From the NCBI GenBank assembly GCA_026182355.1, contig JAPFBL010000380.1, positions 62,001 to 126,000 on the forward strand: a stretch of 64,000 nucleotides of DNA. Direction: 5' to 3'. Each line of letters starts with the position of its first letter. Position 1 is the first letter of the stretch. Shown here in pieces: positions 50,846 to 59,800 of the stretch. The notes below the pieces were generated by a model. That model was given only the letters and a program-made list of their open reading frames with translations. It searched no databases and had not been told where the DNA came from. Source of the DNA: Hermatobates lingyangjiaoensis (lineage: Eukaryota > Arthropoda > Insecta > Hemiptera > Hermatobatidae). A program made the translations under genes and the position numbers.

Positions 50846-53800
50846 TAAAGTATATCAGGACTCGGTCAGTTCTTAAGGTTCAAATTAAACTCTCATTGCC
50901 AACGTTTCTGTTTATATTTAAATCCTTTTTAAGAAGCAGAAAAACTAAGTAATTATTACATGAAAGATTTTTTTACAAGAAAAATATGGTCTCTGAATTT
51001 TTCTTGAAAAAAATCTGCTTTGGTGATATCAAAATCGGGAAATATCAATAATTCTTGTAAATTTAAAACTTTAGTACAATATTTTAGGATTTATTTTATA
51101 ATAAGTAAATTTCGACATTAAAGAAACTTCATCACAGTATACAAGAAATTTAATTACAAATTGATGATAGTATGAAAAATAACGGATCAGGAATGAAGTG
51201 TAATCTACAATAACTACCTCAAACCTAAACCTGTCTGGAATAAGTTATTACATATTTGACTAGTAATTAACATACTGGGTATCCGTAAAATTTATGAATT
51301 TATTAGTAATAAATATAATAGTAAACTTGACTGGCCGACCCCCTACAAAGGTCTACAGTTTTAGGTCTACCACAGGATCCAGTGAGGATTCGGTCGATAG
51401 TAAACTTGATATAGCTTCTTGACCTCTGATTTTTCAAGTTTACAGAAGGGGTTCTTAAAGATTTTGGCCATAAAAATTCAACTCCTGATTATATGCCGAC
51501 GTTTTGCTAAAAAGTTGTTTGGCATTTTCAAAATTTTAAAAGTCGTTAATAAAATTATTTTTTTAGGCCTTGAAAATGCCAAACAACATTTGGCGAAACG
51601 TTGGCATATAATCAGGAATTGAATTTGTATGACCAAAATCCACTCAATAACCCCTTCTATGAACTTATAATAGTAAAATATTAATCATGAAATTATAAAA
51701 TTTATAGAAGTATTATTATTAAATATAATATAATCGTGCTATTTCTTGAGGCCTGTTATTGGCTCAAACCCCTTAAAAAGTAAGAGTAAATTCATAAAGA
51801 GCTTCAGTTATTATCATTCATGACAGTTTTTCGTTTCAATAAGAACAATATAACAGACAAATCAAAAAAAATAAATAGATGTACCTTGGAAGGGAGACAG
51901 GATCAAAAGGAAAGAAGGTGTCTAAGTACGGTTGCAAAATAGTTTCACAACCTGAAGCATCTCTAAAAATCTGCGGAAGTGTTGATCTATTGTTCCTTTC
52001 AATAACAGTATAACAGTAAACTAACTGATAATTCCTTGCTATTGATGCAAACTTAGAAACAACCAAGTTTAAGCACGATTTAAGTGGGTTCAATCGACAA
52101 GTTACTATCTTGGATAAATTCAATCCGGAAAGTAACTTTAAACCTGCAACAAATCAAATATAAATGTATTAAATACATGCATATTATTATTACCACTGAG
52201 GTTAGTATGATTTATATTATTAATATGGCAAACCGTTATACCTCGTACAATGATATTGGAGTCGTTGGAGCGCTTTTGGACGTTGCCCATCTAACTAACT
52301 CAGTTAGTTGCGATTGAAGATGGACAACGTCCGAAAGCGCTCCATCGACTTCAACATCATTGCAGGAGGTATAACGGTTTGCCATATTAATAATACATAT
52401 AAAATAAATGTATTAGACAACAATTCAAAAAAACATTGAAATAATGTTCAATATTTTCTGCATACAAAAATATTATGCATTCGGTTGAATATGGCTTGAA
52501 TCACCTAAATATTAAGAATGATGTTTTGGGTATTTTTAAGTTAATTTACAGCTACAGAACTGCAAATGTGATATTAAGAAAACATGCAAAAGAAATATTA
52601 ATACTTTATTTATACAGATAAATAAATATACAGAAAAAAAAACATTGCTTTGGCATTTCAACTGATTTCTCTGTTTTGAGGTCTGCAGAATTCATTTTCA
52701 TATCTTCAGAGTGATACTCCTGTACTTTTTTTTTGTGAACACAACAAAAAAACTGTTTTTTTTAAATAAAGCTAATAACACCAGTTTTATTTTGATCGGG
52801 GTCACTGGGTCTAGGTTAGCCCAGTTATAAACGTATTCAGCTTTGAACTGGTAGATCTGGGATTAAAGCAACTCTTTAGCCCTAGAATAAATTTCGGTGG
52901 GAGGTGAATACATCTGTGTACACCATCCCCCTATGACTAAGGTAAACTGATTACTTGAGAATTAAATACACAAGCTTTCGGCTCACATCAGCCATCATCA
53001 GGTAAAAACAATAAACGAAATTGATAAATAAAACAAATGATTAACGGTTAACAACTAACTGGGAGTGGACATAGCAAAATATGCGGAAGGGAGGAGGAGT
53101 AAGTAGGGGGTTTGTGTCGGTATGTAGGTAGTTATAAAAAGATTTCATAACACGTGAAACAACAATCAATGATCAAACCACAAAGCGCTTTCACCCTTTT
53201 AAAATACCACTCTTCCCCTCCCACTCTTCTCAACTCCTCACCAGATGTTTTCTGCATCTAGTGTTTAGTTGGGTTTTTGACTCTGACGAAGACCGCTTGT
53301 TACGGTTGAAAAATCTTGTTTTCCCATTTCTTATTGTGGTTTGATCATTGTAGGTATGCACTGAACCCCACTACCTGCGAATCCATACACAGTACGATTG
53401 AGGAGCGGACTTCCTCCACTTTGGGCACGATTTACAAGTAAAATTGGGGAACAAGACAGAGAATAGACATTGAAACGATGGGCATTGACTCTGTGGAATG
53501 AGCTTTGGACAAGAGGAACAACAGGGAGATAGACAACGGCGCATGAACTTGTTGGATAAGTGGCGTAATGTTAATATATTTTTTTCCATTCTTGTCATTT
53601 CTTTCTTTAATTTCTGTTTTCTTTTCCTTCTTCCTTTCCCCCCTCTTTTTTTCTTTTTTTTTGTTTTCATGCGTGATGTGGTGTCGTGGGACCCGCCTCC
53701 GCGAAAGGTCCACCTTGGGCGCATCCGTGGCTCGTCGTAGCCCTTCTAATATAGTAGGGTTATAGTGGGCTTGCTGATGCGGCTAAAGGGTCTCACGTTA

Positions 53801-56800
53801 AAAAAGCATCGATCTGTTGTGCTTTACTCATGGAATAGCCGAAAGGTTGAGAGACATGATGATAAATCAAAACAGGTTATAGTAGAAATAAATGGTGTCG
53901 TGGGACCCGCCTCCGCGAGGTCCACCTTGGGCGCATCCATGGCTCCTCGCAGCCCTTCTAATATAGGAGGGTTGTAGTGGGCTTGCTGATGCAGCTAAAT
54001 AGTTTCACGTTAAAAAGCATCGATCTGTTGTGTTTTATTCATGGAATGTCCGAAAGGTTGAGAGATATGATTAGAAATCAAAACAGGTATAACATCATTG
54101 CCCTAAATAATAGTTAAAATTTAGCGAAGAAAAATACCTTTATTATTATGAACTAGTTCTTGACAGCGAAACACAATAAGGTAAAAGACAGCCTGACATG
54201 TGGCATAGAAGACACCATGAATTCTAACATCTTGAACAATCTGCCCGGCTCCATCATGGTTATCAATATAGCTATGAATCCAGGAACACATTTCAACTAG
54301 TACGTCTTGAACACACCTGTAACAATGAGAACTCAAATTATCAAGTATTAACACTTTTTATATTTGACATGTGAAACGAATTCAACATTATGACATTCAG
54401 AAGTGAATAATAATGTAAGACTTCATATTACAGTTTACATGTTGGTATTCTATATCAGAGGTTCCCAAAGTGGGTTCCGCGGAACCTAGGGGTTCCTTAA
54501 CGGATTGTCTGGGATTCCGTGAAAAACATTTAGTAAAAACATTTTTCTAACATTTTTTTGTGGGTATGGATTTATTCTATATTTCATGTGAATCATGAAA
54601 CCAAATAATGTTTATATCTACTTATATTCATAAGTAGGAGTGGTCAAAATTTTATTCATAATTTAGGATGAATCACTAGTCAGTTTTTGGAACTATGTGA
54701 TTCCCGAATTTCCTTCTATTGTAAAAGTAGCACTTTACATATTGCTGCCATTTCCCACTACCTACTTATGTGAAACTAAATTTTCCCTTTAAACTGACAT
54801 AGAAACCAAATACCGAAGTAGACTTAATGCTGGGGCTAACTTGAGAATCAAACTTTCAACTATAAAGCCAAAAATGATTACAAAACAAACTCTTTGATAA
54901 AATTGATAGTAATTCTAATTTATATGCTATGCACTTGTGGAAAATATTAAATTTAAAATCTTTTAGTTTTAAATTTTTATTCGAAAAATACACATTGAAA
55001 TAATATTACTTTTTTAATTGTTTTTAAACATACATACTACTGGAAAAGGCATATGAAATATTTATATTATGATTGTATGAAATCATTACAATCTGGGGTT
55101 TCTGGGAAAGTTACTGGAACCAAAAAGGGTTCCGCGTCGATAAAAGTTTGAAAAACTCTGTTCTATATGAAATGAAATGGTAGAAAGTAAGAAGTTACAA
55201 GAAGTCATTCCTTTAGTTGTTGTGAATAAATTAGACTATTAAAAAAAACAGCCTTCAGTTGTGTAACTTACTGATGGTGATTTATATTAATTCAAAAAGA
55301 AATAAGTTATTTCCACAATCATGTAAATATGTTATTATATTACTATCGTAAAGAAACATCAACCTAAACTAAACTTTGCAACATTCATAAGAAGTTTAAA
55401 AAAAAAATCACTAGATACTAACCCGATAGGGATGAAAAGACCTCTGCACAGGAGACTGGCGATATAGGAGACGGCCGTCTGCCTGATGACTGGGGCCACT
55501 TGGATGTTAGTAACCTTAGACCACAAGAGTTGAATGAAGCTAAGGTAGAGGGTTGGCTTAAGATTGGTCATAAGGAAGAGAAGAAACTGCGGGTGTGACG
55601 GAGCATGAGTTGGTAACAAAACTACCTCGAACGCCTGTCAAAGCAACATTTCAGTAGTGCAGTCATCATGTGTCACAAATCAAAAAACAATGAAAATGAA
55701 TGGTTAACATAATTATCACTAAAGAGTATCCATAGCTACTTCAGAACTATACAATCCTTAATATACCAATGATACTAATACTCAAAATATCATTACAAAG
55801 AATATGAATTGGTAGCATCATAATTTCGACAGAGAGTCCTATATATCTCAGTAATATACCAATGATACTAATACTCAAAATACCTTAAAAACAGAAATGA
55901 ATGGGTAATAATATTATTTCGACAGCGCGTCCGTAGCTCCAGTAATATGAAGTCTTTAATATACCAATGATACTAATACTCAAAACACCTTAATAATAGA
56001 AATGAATGGGTAATAATATTATTTCGACAGAGCGTCCATAGCTCCAGTAATATGAAGGCTTTAATATACCAATGATACTAATACCCAAAATACCTTAATA
56101 ACAGAAATGAATTGGTAGCATAATTATTTCGACAGAGTCCATATAGCTCCAGTAATATAAGGCTTTAATATACCAATGATACTAATACCAAAATACCTTA
56201 ATAACAGAAATGAATGGGTAATAATATTATTTCTACAGACCGTCCATAGCTACTTCAGTAATATGAAGTCTTTAATATACCAATGATACTAATACCCAAA
56301 ATACCTTAATAATAGAAATGAATGGGTAATAATATTATTTCGACAGAGCGTCCATAGCTACTTCAGTAATATGAAGTCTTTAATATACCAATGATATTAA
56401 TATTCAAAATACCTTAATAACAGAAATGAATTGGTAATAAAATTATTTCTACAGACCGTCCATAGCTACTTCAGTAATATAAAGTCTTTAATATACCAAT
56501 GATACTAATACTCAAAATACGTTAATAATAGAAATGAATGGGTAATAATATTATTTCGACAGAGCGTCCATAGCTACTTCAGTAATATGAAGTCTTTACT
56601 ATACCAATGATATTAATATTCAAAATACCTTAATAACAGAAATGAATGGGTAATAAAATTATTTCTACAGACCGTCCATAGCTACTTCAGTAATATAAAG
56701 TCTTTAATATACCAATGATACTAATACTCAAAATACGTTAATAATAGAAATGAATGGGTAACAATATTATTTCGATAGAGCGTCCATAGCTACTTTTGTA

Positions 56801-59800
56801 ATATGAAGTCTTTAGTATACCAATAATGTATTTAGTACTGTAATATCATTACAGAGAATATAAATGGGTAACAAAATTATCTCTGGGAATAATCACGTAA
56901 ATCATATAATATCTTCAATATGATATGATGCAAGCTCTAGAGATGACAATGAAAGCCTGGAATTATGCAATGTAATATAATAATATTGAGGTTTCATGGT
57001 ATAAGGAGAAAATCAATTCTCACCTTAATAAGGTCATTATAGATGGATTTAGTTTTATCCCAAACTAGCTGGTCATTTCGATCAAAACACTGAGAACGGA
57101 TTAGTTGCCAGACTACAACGAGTGAAATATCTAAAGTGTCTATGGTGCTATCAGCTGACGGCTCAGAGCATACTTCCATCTGGAAAACTCCATCACTTGT
57201 GTCTTTGTCAGCCTTGGGTATGTTTACATCAATGGAAACCAATCTAGAAGGAACATACAAAAAAAAAACACAGTGAAATGAAAAGTAGAATTCCTACATC
57301 ACTTGAAAATAATGATGTCTTTTTTATATACATAAATATTCTAACGTAGTGCAATCAGTTATTATGTGGTATTTATCATTGTAGGGTAAAAAGCTAATGA
57401 AATGGTCTCCACATATAAAAATTTAATGGTATAAACAACTCGTTTCGAACACATAGTGTGTTAGTTGTTATTTGAGAGATGTGTGGAGTGGGAAGGTCAA
57501 GGGTCCCGCGTCGCCCTTATGCAGGTAGCCGGCGGGCAGTCGGAGAGCAATCGTTGTAGAGAAAGGACTCCTTCCCACTCCAACCAATAATACTTCAATT
57601 CAGTTAAACATTTTTTTGGTGACCCCAACGTGATTCGGCCAGTATCTAGCGCCGATCTCTAATCGAAAGGAAGTGAAAATCGTGAAGTAGTGTTGGAGTC
57701 AGAACAAAACGTGATTCGGCTAGTATCTAGCGCCGATCTCTAATCGAAAGGAAGTGAACATCGTGAAGTAGTGTTGGATTCAGAACAAAACGTTATTCGG
57801 CCAGTATCTAGCGCCGATCTCTAATCGAAAGTAGGTGAAAATCGTGAAGTAGTGTTGGAGTCAGAACAAGACGTGATCCGGCCAGTATCTAGCGCCGATC
57901 TCTAATCGAAAGTAGGTGAAAATCGTGGAGTAGTGTTGGAGTCAGAACAAGACGCGATCCGGCCAGTATCTAGCGCCGATCTCTAATCGTAAGAAGAAAG
58001 TTAAAATCGTAAAGTAGTTTGGAGTCAGAACACATCTAATCGTAAGAAGGAAGTGAAAATCGTAAAGTAGTTTGGAGTCAGAACACATCTAATCGTAAGA
58101 ATGAAGTGAAAATCGTGAAGCAGTGTTGTGTTAAAGTTGTTTTTGTTGGAAAGTAGTGTCGGGAGTTAGAACTCAAGAGCAGAGACATCTGAAACCTTTA
58201 TTGCATTGAGCCCAGGTAACAGGACCCAGCTTCTAACGTCGCAAGTACCGGCTGTGCAAGTCACCGAACACCTCAGATAAGCCCTTATCCTTTTCAAATT
58301 AACCCTTCTCTCTTTACCTAACCCTACTCCAATATTTATTCACTTAATCTAATTGTTTTTAAAATCTTAAGTCTGTGGTTCCTTTTATTTAATTACATAT
58401 TCAACAGTAAACCTTTATTTACATTTTAAATTACATTTTAATTATTGTAGTTATCATGTCAATTTATAAAAAACTTGTAAGACAGCGAGCCAATCTTAAG
58501 AACCGTATAACACATATTAAATCTTTTGTTCAGGGATACAATAATATTAAAAATGAGGTAGAGGAACTTGATGTAAGGTCGAGCGCATTGGATGATGCCT
58601 TAGGGAATTTTGGAATATCACTGAAGAAATGGAAGACTCTGAGTTAGTTGAAGATACAGATCAATTAAACGAGGAAGTAGAATCCTTTGAAAACAATTAT
58701 TACTACATAAAAGCATGTATCTTTAAGTTGCGAAAGAAGCAAGGAACCAGACCTATTCTGGCGCCGATCACAAAGACGAGCAGTCCCGATAATCAAACAT
58801 CAAATTCAGATACAGAGGCTCGACAAGAGGATTCGATTGGAACTGGGACATCGTCTAACCATAATCCTAAACCGAATGGTTACTGTCACCTTGTTACTAC
58901 ATCAGAGGGAGATCTTAATCAGTTGTCCAGGTTTTCGGAAATTGAAGAACAACAGTCAACTCAAGAAACCAATTCTGAGGAAAGGAGTGAAGATAATCAT
59001 AAAGAATTGATTTTGCGGATCATAAAGAACTGATTGATTTTGCGGGTCCCTTATATATAAAAAAGAACTTAATTCGTAGTCCTTCAATTCTAAAATGTTA
59101 CATTTGCTTATTTATCTGTTTTAGCTCAAAGGCCATTCAATTAGAATTACTCGTAGTATCAGGATTGACTTCTGAACATTTTATCGCTGCATTGAAACGA
59201 TTCATTTCTAGACATGGAGTTCCAACAACTATACACTGTGACAATGCATAAACCTTTGTAGGGGCTCAGTGGGAGTTAAGGGCTGACTTCGAATATTTTC
59301 CATCAGAACAAATCAGAGCTTATTTTAGAAGCCACTTAATCCAATTCAAATTTATTCCTCCGAGATCCCCGAATTTCGGAGGTCTCTGGGAATCGGCTAT
59401 AAAATTAGTTAAAAAACATTTAAGGGTCATAATTGGTAACCACAGACTTAAATTTGAACAAATGTCTACACTCTTAACATAAGTCGAAGCTTGTATAAAC
59501 TCTCGACCTCTTACTCCATTAAGTGATGATCCTGCAGACTTAAATCCCTTGACTCCTTCCCATTTCCTAATAGGAGAACCCCTCCTTTCCTTACCACAAT
59601 CTGACTTATCTCATACTCCAGATAGTCTATTATCTCGCTGGCAGATGATTGAGAAAATGAAGCAGGCCTACTGGAAACGCTGGTCTACTGAGTATTTATC
59701 CTTGCTGCATCAACGGTACAAGTGGAAGACTAGTTCACCTAATCTGGAAGAAGGCACTCTTGTCATCGTAAAAGAAGATTTTAAACCACCGCTGTCATGG

